Both the position numbers and the translations under genes were made by a program. From Parenemella sanctibonifatiensis (GTDB taxonomy: Bacteria > Actinomycetota > Actinomycetes > Propionibacteriales > Propionibacteriaceae): 64,000 bases of DNA. Below the pieces are notes generated by a model. It made no database searches, was not told the origin of the DNA, and was given only the letters and a program-made list of their open reading frames with translations. Each line of letters opens with the position of its first letter. Position 1 is the stretch's first letter. The stretch spans positions 248,001 through 312,000 of the forward strand of contig NZ_NMVJ01000001.1 in the NCBI RefSeq assembly GCF_002250565.1, written 5' to 3'. Below, one piece after another: positions 29,396-38,158 of this stretch.

Positions 29396-30610
29396 GTGAC
29401 AGACACGATCCAGTCCGCTGAGGTCCTCGTCGCGAGCCCGAGCCGCAACTACGTCACGCTGCGCATCACCACAGCCGACGGCATCGTCGGTCTGGGTGAC
29501 GCGACCGTGAACGGCCGGGAGCTCGCCGTCGCCAGCTATCTGCGCGACCACATCGCCCCGCTGCTGATCGGCAGCGACCCCAGCCGCATCGAGGACACCT
29601 GGCAGTACCTCTACCGCGGTGCCTACTGGCGTCGCGGCCCCGTCACCATGGCCGCCATCGGCGCCATCGACATGGCCCTGTGGGACATCCAGGGCAAGCG
29701 CGCCGGACTGCCGGTGCACCAGCTGCTCGGCGGCCGGGTCCGCGACAAGATCCCCGCCTACCAGCACGCCTTCGGCTGGGACGTGCCCGCCTTGATGGAC
29801 GCCATCGACGCCCAGCTCGACCAGGGCGCCACCCACATTCGCGTGCAGTCCGGCATCCCCGGCGTGGACAAGGTGTACGGGGTCTCCAAGAACCCGTCCT
29901 ATGAGCCTGCCGGCCGTGGCGCCCGCCCCAGCGAGGAGGTCTTCAACTCCGCGGCGTACCTGCACCATGCCCCGCAGATTCTTGCCGCGGCGCGGGAGAA
30001 GGTCGGCCCACTGGTCCACCTGCTCCACGACGTCCACCACCGCCTCACCCCGACCGAGGCCGCTCGGCTGGCCCGCGAGGTCGAGCCGCTGCACCTCTTC
30101 TGGCTCGAAGACATCACCCCCGCCGAGGATCCCGAGGCGCTGCGCGTCGTTCGGGACGCCAGCATCACTCCGTTGGCGATCGGTGAGGTCTTCAACACCA
30201 TCTGGGACTGCCAGCGCCTGATCGAGGACCGCCTCATCGACTACATCCGGGTCGCGGTCAACCACGCCGGCGGCATCAGCCACGTTCGCAAGATCTACTC
30301 ACTCGCCGAGTTGCACGGCGTCAAGGCGGGCCCGCACGGCCCCTCCGACATCTCCCCTGTCGCGATGGCCGCCTCGATCCAGCTCGCCACGGCCACCCAC
30401 AACTGGGGTGTCCAGGAATACATGGGCTATCCCGAGATCGTGCACGAGGCCTTCCCACACGACTGGCGCTTCGAACAGGGCCACCTGTACGCCGGTGACG
30501 CACCGGGCCTGGGAGTGGACCTGGACGAGTCGGTCCTCAATGCCCATCCCTACGAAACCGCGTACCTGCCAACCGCCCGTGATGTCACCGGCGCCGTCCT
30601 GGACTGGTGA
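29396..30610 (+). CDS. manD: D-mannonate dehydratase family protein (enolase superfamily)
   Basis: A 404-residue enolase-superfamily enzyme matching the ManD/RspA subgroup. The N-terminal capping domain has NYVTLRITTADGIVGLGDATVNG. The barrel carries the metal ligands in LLHDVHHRL, WLEDITPAEDPE and IGEVFN, and the HGVKAGPHGPSDISPV active-site block near residue 310. ManD members dehydrate D-mannonate (or D-gluconate) to 2-keto-3-deoxy-gluconate, some with very low activity. GTG 29396 has AAGGAGA five bases upstream. It heads an operon whose next two genes are disrupted. Confidence 0.85.
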   Translation: MTDTIQSAEVLVASPSRNYVTLRITTADGIVGLGDATVNGRELAVASYLRDHIAPLLIGSDPSRIEDTWQYLYRGAYWRRGPVTMAAIGAIDMALWDIQGKRAGLPVHQLLGGRVRDKIPAYQHAFGWDVPALMDAIDAQLDQGATHIRVQSGIPGVDKVYGVSKNPSYEPAGRGARPSEEVFNSAAYLHHAPQILAAAREKVGPLVHLLHDVHHRLTPTEAARLAREVEPLHLFWLEDITPAEDPEALRVVRDASITPLAIGEVFNTIWDCQRLIEDRLIDYIRVAVNHAGGISHVRKIYSLAELHGVKAGPHGPSDISPVAMAASIQLATATHNWGVQEYMGYPEIVHEAFPHDWRFEQGHLYAGDAPGLGVDLDESVLNAHPYETAYLPTARDVTGAVLDW

Positions 30611-30620
30611 AGGAGAGCCC

Positions 30621-31115
30621 GTGACCACTCCCCTGCGCGTACTCGTCAGCGACCCCAACCTCGTCGAGCACCAGAGTCGGCTCGAAGAGTTGGTGGCCGA
30701 CGTCGCCAACTGCCACTGGGTCGCCGATCCCACCAACAAGGACGGCCTGAACGCCCTCGCCCAGGCCGACGTCTTCGTGGGCACCACCTTCACCCCGGCG
30801 ATGACCGAGCATGCTTCCCGGCTGCAGGCCGTGCTGGTGCCCGGCGCCGGCCACGACGGCATCGACAAGTCGGCGCTGCCCGCTGGCGTACCGGTCGCCA
30901 ACACTTTCCATCACGAAGCCTCGATCGCTGAGTACGTCGTGGCCTGCGCGGTGATGCTGCGCCGGTCGCTGTGGCAGCAGGCCCATGCCCTCACCGACGG
31001 TGTCTGGGCCTCCTCGGTGCACGACCCGAGCCTGAGCCAGCCGGCCACCCTGGGCGCCAGCACCATCGGCATCATCGGCTACGGCCACATCGGCCAGGCC
31101 GTATGGCGGTTGCTG
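30621..31115 (+). pseudogene. truncated D-isomer-specific 2-hydroxyacid dehydrogenase
   Basis: The reading frame opens at GTG 30621 after AGGAGAGCCC and encodes the substrate-domain half (VLVSDPNLVEHQ, LVPGAGHDGIDKSALP, FHHEASIAEYVV) and the beginning of the NAD domain (GIIGYGHIGQAVWRLL near residues 150-165). It then departs from the family. In-frame translation continues as unrelated residues to a stop at 31184. The remaining half of a protein of about 320 residues, including the catalytic Arg/Glu/His, is gone. It is joined out of frame to a transporter at about 31108-31122. Confidence 0.75.
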
Positions 31116-31933
31116 CAGCCCTGCTGGCGTGGGGGTGGCGCACCATCTTCTGGTCCAGCATTCTGGTCACCATCCTGGCCATGATCGTGCGATCCCACCT
31201 GCACGAAAGCCCGGTCTTCACAGAACTCAAGAAGGCCGTCGACGTCGAGGACCGGGCCCCGCTCGCGGAGGTCTGGCAGACCGGTCGCGGCACCGTGCTG
31301 CGGGTGATGGGCGGCTTCGTGGGCGCCTCCACCCAGTCCTACATGTATCAGGTGTTCATGGCCTCCTATCTGGTCAATGTGTTGATGATGGAGGACGACT
31401 TCGTCCCGCCGGTGCTGCTGGCCGGTTCGCTGGCCGCAGCGGTCTCGGCCTTCGTGTCGGGGTGGGTTGCCGACAAGATCGGTCGCCGCCCATGGCTGCT
31501 GGTGCTGGCAGCGATCCTGACGGTGACGCCCTTCCTGGTCTTCCCGATGATCAACACCACCAGCAAGGTGCTGATCGCGGCGGTGATCATCTTCGGCTAC
31601 ATCTTCGCCGCCCAGGGCATCACCGCCCCTCAGATGAGTTATTTCTCCGAACAGTTCGGCAGCCGTTACCGGTACGCGGGCGTCACCCTGGGCCGCGAGT
31701 TCGGTTCGGTGCTGGGTGGCGGCTTCGCACCGCTGATTGGTTCGGGACTTCTGGCGCTGTTCTCCAATTCCTGGGTGCCGGTGGCGATCTACATGGGCCT
31801 GATGATGGCGATCTCGTTCGTGGCAACCTGGCTGTCGCCCGAGACCCGCAACCGCGACCTGACCGTCGAGACCAATGCGGTGCCCGGTGAGGCGCTGGTG
31901 GAACGCAACGGCAGCTGGCACCGCGACAGCTGA
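31103..31933 (+). pseudogene. C-terminal half of MHS-type MFS transporter
   Basis: From about 31115 the +2 frame encodes the second half of a metabolite:H+ symporter. The LAWGWRTIFWSSI start of TM6 and ESPVFTELKK central loop are followed by helices 7-12 and the conserved loop GWVADKIGRRPW. Helices 1-5 and any ribosome binding site are missing; ATG 31103 is only a chance restart. The intact protein would have imported a sugar acid or similar metabolite for the adjacent dehydratase. The fusion with the dehydrogenase indicates a deletion. Confidence 0.75.
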
Positions 31934-31992
31934 TCCGTAGCCGCGCAAGCAACCCCGCAGGCAGGCCGCCGGTGGGCTGGTTGACTGGAGAC

Positions 31993-32856
31993 ATGAACGT
32001 CTCCACTGACCAGTCGGCCGGCGGCCTTGCTGATCTTCAGGTGCCGGGCTGGCAGATCGAGCACCTGCCCTCGGTCGGCTCCACCAACATCGAGGCGCTC
32101 GCCCGGGTCGCCGCCGGCGTCGCGCCCGGCCTGGTGTTGGTGACCGATGACCAGACCGCCGGCCGGGCCCGATTCACCCGCAGCTGGCGTACGCCGCCGG
32201 GGTCAGCCGTGGCGATGTCGGCCGTGGTGGCCCCCCACGGCATCGCCGCAGACCAGTGGGGTTGGCTGCCGCTGTTGACCGGGGTCGCGGTCGACACCGC
32301 ACTGAACCAGCTGGGCGTCCCGACCGCCCTGAAGTGGCCCAACGATGTCCTGGCCGCCGAGCAGGCACCGGCCCCGGGAAAGCTCTGCGGCATCCTCGTC
32401 TCCCGTGCCACCGGGCCGACCGGGACGGACCTGGCCGTCATCGGGATCGGCATCAACACCGCCATGACCCGCGATCAGCTCCCGGTGCCGACTGCCTCCT
32501 CGCTGGCGCTCAACGGGGTGGGCAAAGGCGGCGTCGTCTCCGCCGCCGAGGTGGTGACACGGGTGCTGACCGCGCTTGCCGCGGAGCTGGCGGCCTGGGC
32601 CGCCGGAGCTGATCCGGCAGCGCGTTATCGGGCCCGGTCAGCGACCATCGGGGCGCGGGTCCGGATCACCCTGGATGCCGAGGATTCCGGCGCAACCGGG
32701 GCTCGCAGAGCCGCTGCCGGCGTGGTCGGCACTGCCGTCGACGTCGACCGGACCGGTTCGCTGGTCGTCGAGACCGAGGCCGGTCGGCAGAGTTTTGCAG
32801 CCGGCGACGTCACCCATCTGCGGTTGGCCGGGACCGATTCCCCCGATTCCCCTTAG
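31993..32856 (+). CDS. birA: biotin--[acetyl-CoA-carboxylase] ligase
   Basis: A 287-residue biotin protein ligase without an N-terminal DNA-binding domain. STNIEALARV lies near residue 32, the biotinyl-AMP loop is AGRARFTRSWRTPPG near 57-71 (a variant of GRGRxxRxW), and KWPNDVL near 115 carries the catalytic lysine. A C-terminal SH3-like domain follows (GVVGTAVDVDRTGSLVV). It attaches biotin to carboxylase carrier domains. ATG 31993 with GGAG just upstream is preferred. It uses TAG as stop, shared with the next gene's -10. Neighbour order with maf matches Rv3279c-Rv3282. Confidence 0.92.
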   Translation: MNVSTDQSAGGLADLQVPGWQIEHLPSVGSTNIEALARVAAGVAPGLVLVTDDQTAGRARFTRSWRTPPGSAVAMSAVVAPHGIAADQWGWLPLLTGVAVDTALNQLGVPTALKWPNDVLAAEQAPAPGKLCGILVSRATGPTGTDLAVIGIGINTAMTRDQLPVPTASSLALNGVGKGGVVSAAEVVTRVLTALAAELAAWAAGADPAARYRARSATIGARVRITLDAEDSGATGARRAAAGVVGTAVDVDRTGSLVVETEAGRQSFAAGDVTHLRLAGTDSPDSP

Positions 32857-32859
32857 GCT
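32854..32859 (+). promoter_or_regulatory. -10 hexamer containing birA TAG stop
   Basis: TAGGCT, 7 nt before ATG 32867. The first three bases are the birA stop codon. Confidence 0.55.
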
Positions 32860-32866
32860 GCCGGAC

Positions 32867-33475
32867 ATGAGCATCCGACTCGTGTTGGCCTCCCAGTCCC
32901 CCGCCCGGCTGGCAACACTGCGGCGCGCCGGCCTGACGCCTGACGTGATCGTCTCCGGGGTCCCCGAGGACGACGTCACCGGCACCCCCGCGGGGATCGC
33001 CGAGCAGTTGGCCCGCCGCAAGGCCCTCGCGGTGGCCACGCAACCGCAGGCTGCCGACGCGCTCGTGCTGGGCTGCGATTCGGTGCTGGAGCTGGACGGG
33101 GTCGCGTACGGCAAGCCGTGGCAGCCCGACGTCGCCACCGAACGTTGGCGACTGATGCGAGGCCGCAGCGGGATCCTGCACACCGGTCACTGTTTGGTAC
33201 GCGGGGAGCAGCGCGCCGAGCGAGTGGGCTCGACCACGGTGCACTTCGCCGACGTCAGCGACGCGGAGATCGAGGCGTACGTCGGCACCGGTGAACCGTT
33301 GGCGGTGGCCGGGGCGTTCACCCTGGATGGCTACGGCGCCGGCTTCGTGACCGGCATCGAGGGCGACCCGCACAATGTCATCGGGGTGTCGGTGCCGTTG
33401 TTGCGGTTGTTGTGTCAGGACCTGGGCCTCGACTGGCCGTCGTTGTGGCAGCCCAGCACCGGCGCCAACGGCTAG
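32867..33475 (+). CDS. maf: Maf family nucleotide pyrophosphatase
   Basis: A 202-residue Maf/YceF protein. The N-terminal LASQSPARLATLRRAG (residues 6-21) is the nucleotide-binding signature, the DD pair in GVPEDDV lies near 39-40, and LGCDSVLELDG near 70, the KPWQP loop and GEPLAVAGAFTLDGYG near 140 complete the pattern. It hydrolyses non-canonical nucleoside triphosphates and has been linked to septum control. The start is leaderless after TAGGCT. Its own TAG stop forms the -10 of the next gene. Confidence 0.92.
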   Translation: MSIRLVLASQSPARLATLRRAGLTPDVIVSGVPEDDVTGTPAGIAEQLARRKALAVATQPQAADALVLGCDSVLELDGVAYGKPWQPDVATERWRLMRGRSGILHTGHCLVRGEQRAERVGSTTVHFADVSDAEIEAYVGTGEPLAVAGAFTLDGYGAGFVTGIEGDPHNVIGVSVPLLRLLCQDLGLDWPSLWQPSTGANG

Positions 33476-33478
33476 GCT
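33473..33478 (+). promoter_or_regulatory. -10 hexamer containing maf TAG stop
   Basis: TAGGCT, 9 nt before ATG 33488. The first three bases are the maf stop codon. Confidence 0.5.
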
Positions 33479-33487
33479 GATGCCAAC

Positions 33488-34429
33488 ATGAGCGAGCAGA
33501 CACCTCCCCAGTCGACTGTCCCCGCCGAGTCGGCCGATCAGGCGCCGGCCGAGCGCAGGAAGTCCCGGCTGCCGGCGCCGATCCGTGCCATGCGGCCCAA
33601 GCAGTGGATCAAGAACATCCTCGTTGTTGCCGCGCCGATGGCCTCGGGGCAGCTCTTCGACGGCGAGGTCGCGCTCAACACGCTGGGCGCCTTCGTGGCC
33701 TTCTCCCTCATCAGCGCCACGGTCTATCTCATCAACGACGCCCGTGACGTTGAGGAGGACCGGCTCCATCCCAAGAAGCGGTTCCGTCCCATCGCCGCCG
33801 GCGAGCTGAGCATCCCGGCTGCGTTGGTGCTGGCCGGGGTGTGTGCGCTGGTCGGTTTCGGGCTCGGATTCTTCATCTCGATCGGTCTGGGTGTCACCCT
33901 GGCGGTCTATCTTGTGGCCCAGGTCCTCTATTCGGTCCTGCTCAAGAACCAGCCGGTGATCGACCTGGCGATGGTGGCGTCGGGCTTCCTGCTGCGTGCC
34001 GTCGCCGGTGGCGTGGCCTCGGACATCGAGCTGAGCCAGTGGTTCCTGTTGGTCGCCTCCTTCGGCTCGCTGTTCATGGTGGGCGGCAAGCGCTACTCCG
34101 AGATGATCGCGCTCGGCGCCCAGGCCGGCACCCGCAAGTCGCTGCAGCGTTACTCCGACACCTATCTGCGCTTCGTGTGGCAGCTCTCGGCTGCGGCGGT
34201 GGTGATGTCGTTCAGCTTGTGGGCCTTCGAAATGGGCAACCAGGGCATCGGTGGATTGCCGTGGGCGGCGTTCTCGATCGCCCCCTTCGTGCTGGCGATC
34301 CTGCGCTATGCGATGGACATCGATTCCGGCAAGGCCGGCGAACCCGAGGACGTCGTCATGGGCGACCGGGTGCTGCAGGCCTTCGGCCTGATCTTCGTCG
34401 TGCTGGCCGCGCTGGCCGTGCTGTCCTGA
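33488..34429 (+). CDS. decaprenyl-phosphate phosphoribosyltransferase (UbiA family)
   Basis: A 313-residue polytopic UbiA-superfamily prenyltransferase. A short charged N-terminus precedes RPKQWIKNILVVAAP. The first aspartate-rich motif is YLINDARDVEEDRLHP, followed by KKRFRPIAAGEL (near residues 80-105), and the second half carries LLRAVAGGVASDIELSQWF and MVGGKRYSE. This pattern is that of Rv3806c, which transfers 5-phosphoribose to decaprenyl phosphate on the way to decaprenyl-phospho-arabinose. The epimerase genes dprE1/dprE2 are not in the window, so use of ribose or arabinose lipid donors in this organism is inferred. Confidence 0.85.
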   Translation: MSEQTPPQSTVPAESADQAPAERRKSRLPAPIRAMRPKQWIKNILVVAAPMASGQLFDGEVALNTLGAFVAFSLISATVYLINDARDVEEDRLHPKKRFRPIAAGELSIPAALVLAGVCALVGFGLGFFISIGLGVTLAVYLVAQVLYSVLLKNQPVIDLAMVASGFLLRAVAGGVASDIELSQWFLLVASFGSLFMVGGKRYSEMIALGAQAGTRKSLQRYSDTYLRFVWQLSAAAVVMSFSLWAFEMGNQGIGGLPWAAFSIAPFVLAILRYAMDIDSGKAGEPEDVVMGDRVLQAFGLIFVVLAALAVLS

Positions 34430-34454
34430 GCTCGTCAGCACCAGCCGCGGCAGC

Positions 34455-35105
34455 TCAGCCGAGCAGCACCCGACGCAGGTCCCCGATCTCGTCGACGACG
34501 GCATGGGCTGATTCGGCACGGAGCTCGCCCGGTACGCCCGCGCCCCAGGTCACCCCGACGCCCACCATGCCGGCAGCCTGTGCGGCCCGCAGGTCCACCA
34601 GCGCATCGCCGACATAGACACAGTCCCCGGGCTCGGATCCGAGCCGTTCGGCCGCCAGCAGCAACGGCTCGGCGGCCGGCTTGTGCTGGGTGGAGTCCTC
34701 GAGCCCGACCAGCAGCGGCAGCCGCTCGTCCAGCCCCACCAAATCCTTCAGCCGCTGGGCGCTGCCGCGACGGCGCGACGTCGCGATGCCGACCTTGGCG
34801 CCGGCTTCGATGAGGTCGGACACCAACTGGTGCATGCCGGCGTATGGCAGCAGGTGCTGCTCGGCGTTGTCGTGTTGCCAGGTCGAGTAGATCTCGGTGA
34901 GTTCGGCGACCCGGTCCGGGCCGGCGAGTTCGGTGAACATGTCGGGCAGGGTGCGCCCGATCCAGGATCGGATGGTGGCCTCATCAGCCGGGGGCAGACC
35001 GACCGTGTCGAACGTGTGTCGGTAGGAGGCCAGGATCAGCGGCACCGTGTTGGCCAGGGTGCCGTCGAAGTCGAACAGGATGGTCGGGCGCAGCAGCTCG
35101 GTCAC
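34455..35105 (-). CDS. HAD family hydrolase (PpaX/Gph-like phosphatase)
   Basis: A 216-residue HAD phosphatase. Motif I DFDGTLANT (residues 12-20) holds the nucleophile and acid aspartates, motif II is the threonine/serine in GIATSRRRG near 107, motif III the lysine in STQHKPAAEP near 143, and motif IV GDALVDLRAA near 170. A helical C1 cap lies between motifs I and II. The substrate may be pyrophosphate, phosphoglycolate or a sugar phosphate. GTG 35105 follows TAGGCT by 7 nt. It converges with the phosphoribosyltransferase gene 25 bp away. Confidence 0.85.
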   Translation of the reverse strand: MTELLRPTILFDFDGTLANTVPLILASYRHTFDTVGLPPADEATIRSWIGRTLPDMFTELAGPDRVAELTEIYSTWQHDNAEQHLLPYAGMHQLVSDLIEAGAKVGIATSRRRGSAQRLKDLVGLDERLPLLVGLEDSTQHKPAAEPLLLAAERLGSEPGDCVYVGDALVDLRAAQAAGMVGVGVTWGAGVPGELRAESAHAVVDEIGDLRRVLLG

Positions 35106-35112
35106 GCCCGGC

Positions 35113-35118
35113 AGCCTA
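35113..35118 (-). promoter_or_regulatory. -10 hexamer of leaderless HAD gene promoter
   Basis: TAGGCT on the minus strand, 7 nt before GTG 35105. Confidence 0.5.
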
Positions 35119-35148
35119 GCCGCGAGTCACGCCCACTCCTGACCGTTG

Positions 35149-35982
35149 TCACTGCGGCGTCAGGCGTACCTCGAACATCGCCGGCCACAACTTGCCGGTC
35201 ACCAGCAGCACCTCTCGGTCCAGGTCGTAGGCGATCCCGTTCAACACCGCGTTGCGCGGGTCGCTGAGGCCCTGTCGGTCGGCCTGGCTCAGCAGCCCGC
35301 TGGCGTCGATGGTGGTGACCACCTGGCCGGTGGCCGGGTCGATGATGAGGATCTCGTCGGTCTGCCAGACGTTGGCCAGCACCAAGCCGTCGAGGCATTC
35401 GAGCTCGTTGAGGTTGAGGATCGGGCTGCCGTCCCGGGTGACGGCCACCTCGCCGATCACCTCGAAGCTGCTCGGGTCGCGGAAGGTCAACGTGTCGCTG
35501 CCGTCGCTCATCACCAGCCGGTCCGGTTCGTCGCACAGGCCCCAGCCCTCGCCGTCATAGCTGACCTGACCGGTCTCGGCGAGGGTCTCCCTATCGAAGG
35601 TGTACGCCACTCCGGCCCGCCAGGTCAGCATCCAGATCTGATCGCCGACCACGGTCAGTCCCTCACCGAAGTGGTCCTCCGGCAGCGGTGTGCTGGTGAT
35701 GGTGGCGCCGGTCTCGGGGTCGATCCGGGTGATCGCCGAGGACCCGTACTCGCCGCGGGACTCGTACAGCTGGCCGTCGTGGAACTCCAGGCCCTGGGTG
35801 AACGCCGTCGGGTCGTGCGGCAGTCTGCGCTCCACCTCGAGCGTCATCCGGGGTGACAGCTCCCCCAGCGCAGCACTGGTGACCGCCGGTCGGTTCGGAT
35901 CAGCCGGGACCGGTGGTGCGCTCTGGCAGCCTCCGGGGACGAGGACGGCAACGAGGGCGAGCCAGGCGGCTGATCGGCGCAT
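35149..35982 (-). CDS. glutaminyl-peptide cyclotransferase, secreted lipoprotein
   Basis: A 277-residue protein. A signal peptide with lipobox VPGGC (cysteine near residue 19) precedes a five-bladed beta-propeller of the glutamine cyclotransferase family (HDPTAFTQGLEF, YESRGEYGSS, DHFGEGLTVVGDQIWMLTW, LNELECLDGLVLANVW, LNGIAYD). These enzymes convert N-terminal glutamine to pyroglutamate, protecting exported peptides. ATG 35982 is chosen because TACGCT lies 6 nt upstream; the upstream extension is Arg-rich and unlikely. Confidence 0.88.
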   Translation of the reverse strand: MRRSAAWLALVAVLVPGGCQSAPPVPADPNRPAVTSAALGELSPRMTLEVERRLPHDPTAFTQGLEFHDGQLYESRGEYGSSAITRIDPETGATITSTPLPEDHFGEGLTVVGDQIWMLTWRAGVAYTFDRETLAETGQVSYDGEGWGLCDEPDRLVMSDGSDTLTFRDPSSFEVIGEVAVTRDGSPILNLNELECLDGLVLANVWQTDEILIIDPATGQVVTTIDASGLLSQADRQGLSDPRNAVLNGIAYDLDREVLLVTGKLWPAMFEVRLTPQ

Positions 35983-35988
35983 GCGGCG

Positions 35989-35994
35989 AGCGTA
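35989..35994 (-). promoter_or_regulatory. -10 hexamer of leaderless cyclotransferase promoter
   Basis: TACGCT on the minus strand, 6 nt before ATG 35982. Confidence 0.45.
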
Positions 35995-36026
35995 GTACCG
36001 ACCCACCCTGTACCGACCGACCCGGT

Positions 36027-37238
36027 TCACAGGACGATGAGGCCGATGACGGCGGCGCCGATGACAACCGCCCACGACGGTGCCTGCCACTTCGCCAGGG
36101 CCAGCCAGCAGGCGACGGCCACCGCCAGCGACGCAGGTCCGGTGACGCCGGCGGTGAAGACCGGGTCATACAGCGCGGCGGCGAGAATGCCGACCACCAC
36201 CGCGTTGACGCCGGCCACGACTCGCTGCACGCGTACACCGGTGCGCAGCTGCTCCCAGAAGGGCAGTACGCCGATCACCAGCAGTGCCGCGGGCAGGAAG
36301 ATCGCCAGCAGCGCGATGGTCGCGCCGACGACGCCGGTTGGGCCGCTGGTCATGCTGGCGCCCAGGAAGGCGGCCAAGGTGAACAGGGGCCCGGGGACAG
36401 CCTGAGCCGCGCCGTAGCCGGCCAGGAAGGTGTCGTGGTCGACCAGGCCGGTCGGCACCAGTTCAGTCTCCAACAGTGGCAGCACCACATGGCCGCCGCC
36501 GAAGACCAGCGAGCCGGAACGGTAGAAGATGTCGACCAGCCGCAGCGTCGCGTCGCCGCTCGCGGCGACCGCCACGGGCAGGCCGACGAGCAACACCACG
36601 AAGAGCACCAGCGCACCGATGCCCAGCCCCCGCGACAGGCGGACGGGGCTGCGCGCATCCTGCGGGGCCGGCGTGGCCTCGGGGCGGATCAGCGCCAGTC
36701 CGGCCAGGCCACCCAACACCATCACCGCAACCTGGGCGGCCGGGTGGGAGACCAGCAACAGCACGATCATCGCCGCCACCGCGATGGTGGCGCGGCGGGC
36801 ATCGGGGGTGAGGTTCTTCGCCATCCCCATCACGGCGTGGGCGACGACGGCCACCGCGGCAGCCTTGAGGCCGTGCAGCCAGCCCGCCTGGGACAGGTCT
36901 CCGATCGCACCGAGGCCGAGCGCAAACAGCGTCAGCACGATCGCCGACGGCAGCGTGAAGGCGAGCCAGGCCACCCCCAGCCCGGGCAGCCCGGCCCGGC
37001 GCAACCCGACAGCCATCCCGACCTGACTGGAGGCGGGGCCTGGCAGGAACTGGCACAGGGCGACAAGGTCGGCGTACGCCCGGTCGGTCAACCAGTGCCG
37101 CTTCTCGACGAAGGCTTCCCGGAAGTAACCCAGATGGGCGGTGGGCCCACCGAAGGAGGTCAGTCCCAGCCTGCCGAAAGCCGCCGCCAGTGCGCCGATC
37201 CCGCCGGACTCCGGGGCCGTGCCCGGCTGCTGTGTCAT
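36027..37238 (-). CDS. chrA: chromate efflux transporter (CHR family)
   Basis: A 403-residue two-domain CHR transporter. Each half repeats the family pattern: LTSFGGPTAHLGYFREAF and QFLPGPASSQVGMAVG in the first, SLVFGGGHVVLPLLE and AAQAVPGPLFTLAAFLG in the second. About ten to eleven membrane helices are predicted. CHR proteins export chromate or sulphate-like anions, but no chromate regulator or reductase is nearby and many actinobacterial homologues are untested. It stands alone on the minus strand between the cyclotransferase and siderophore importer genes. Confidence 0.9.
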   Translation of the reverse strand: MTQQPGTAPESGGIGALAAAFGRLGLTSFGGPTAHLGYFREAFVEKRHWLTDRAYADLVALCQFLPGPASSQVGMAVGLRRAGLPGLGVAWLAFTLPSAIVLTLFALGLGAIGDLSQAGWLHGLKAAAVAVVAHAVMGMAKNLTPDARRATIAVAAMIVLLLVSHPAAQVAVMVLGGLAGLALIRPEATPAPQDARSPVRLSRGLGIGALVLFVVLLVGLPVAVAASGDATLRLVDIFYRSGSLVFGGGHVVLPLLETELVPTGLVDHDTFLAGYGAAQAVPGPLFTLAAFLGASMTSGPTGVVGATIALLAIFLPAALLVIGVLPFWEQLRTGVRVQRVVAGVNAVVVGILAAALYDPVFTAGVTGPASLAVAVACWLALAKWQAPSWAVVIGAAVIGLIVL

Positions 37239-37279
37239 GACCCCAAGTCAACCCGAACCGGGACGAGGCCGCCAGCGGG

Positions 37280-38158
37280 TCAGCTGGCTTGCGGAGCCGC
37301 CACGTCTTTGCCTTGCCGGGCGCCATGATGCCGGGCACCAGTCAGGTCGGCGTCATCGGCACAGGGCACCACCATCGGGGTCCCGGTGACCGGGTCCGGC
37401 ACGACCACACAAGCCAACCCGAACACCTCGCGGACCAGTTCCTCGGTGACGACCTCCTCGGGGCCGCCGGTGGACACCACGACGCCGTCCTTCATGGCGA
37501 TCAGGTGGGTCGCGTAGCGGGCGGCCTGGTTGAGGTCGTGGAGCACCGCGACCACGGTGCGGCCCTGATGATGCAGTTGCCGACACAGGTCCAGCACGCC
37601 CACCTGGTGGGCGATGTCGAGGAAGGTGGTCGGCTCGTCCAGCAGCAACAGCGGGGTCTGCTGGGCCAACACCATCGCGATCCAGACCCGCTGCCGCTGG
37701 CCGCCGGACAGTTCGGCAACTGGTCGGGCAGACAGGTGGCTGGTCGAGGTCTGCTCCAGCGCTTCGTGGACGGCGCGGCGGTCGTCCGGGGTCCACTGCT
37801 GCAGCAACCGCTGGTGCGGGAACCGACCTCGGGCGACCAGATCGATGACGCTGATGCCGTCAGGGGCCAGCGAGCTCTGCGGCAGCAGCCCCAGTTGTTG
37901 CGCGACCGTCTTGGGCGGCAGCCGGTGGATGTCCTTGCCGTCCAGTACCACCGACCCGGCAGTGGGACGCAGCAGCCGCGCCAGCGCCCGGAGCAGGGTC
38001 GACTTGCCACAGGCGTTGGGGCCGATCACCACCGTGAATGAGTCCTCGGGCACCGCGACGCTCAGGTCCTGACTGACCGGTCGGTCACCGTAGCCAATGC
38101 TGATCCGGTCGGCGTGGAGCCGGCTGGTGTGGGAGGTGGGGGTGGTCATCGTTGCCAT
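37280..38158 (-). CDS. iron-siderophore ABC transporter ATP-binding protein
   Basis: A 292-residue FepC/FecE-type ATPase. Walker A GPNACGKST is near residues 46-54, the Q-loop near LLPQSSLAPD, the signature LSGGQRQRVW near 150, Walker B LLLLDEPTTFLDIA near 172 and the switch histidine in VLHDLNQAARYA. It powers uptake of ferric siderophores through the two FecCD-type permeases upstream. The ATG at 38158 overlaps the permease stop; ATG 38149 is an alternative start. It is the last gene of a four-gene operon with 4-13 base overlaps. Confidence 0.93.
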   Translation of the reverse strand: MATMTTPTSHTSRLHADRISIGYGDRPVSQDLSVAVPEDSFTVVIGPNACGKSTLLRALARLLRPTAGSVVLDGKDIHRLPPKTVAQQLGLLPQSSLAPDGISVIDLVARGRFPHQRLLQQWTPDDRRAVHEALEQTSTSHLSARPVAELSGGQRQRVWIAMVLAQQTPLLLLDEPTTFLDIAHQVGVLDLCRQLHHQGRTVVAVLHDLNQAARYATHLIAMKDGVVVSTGGPEEVVTEELVREVFGLACVVVPDPVTGTPMVVPCADDADLTGARHHGARQGKDVAAPQAS

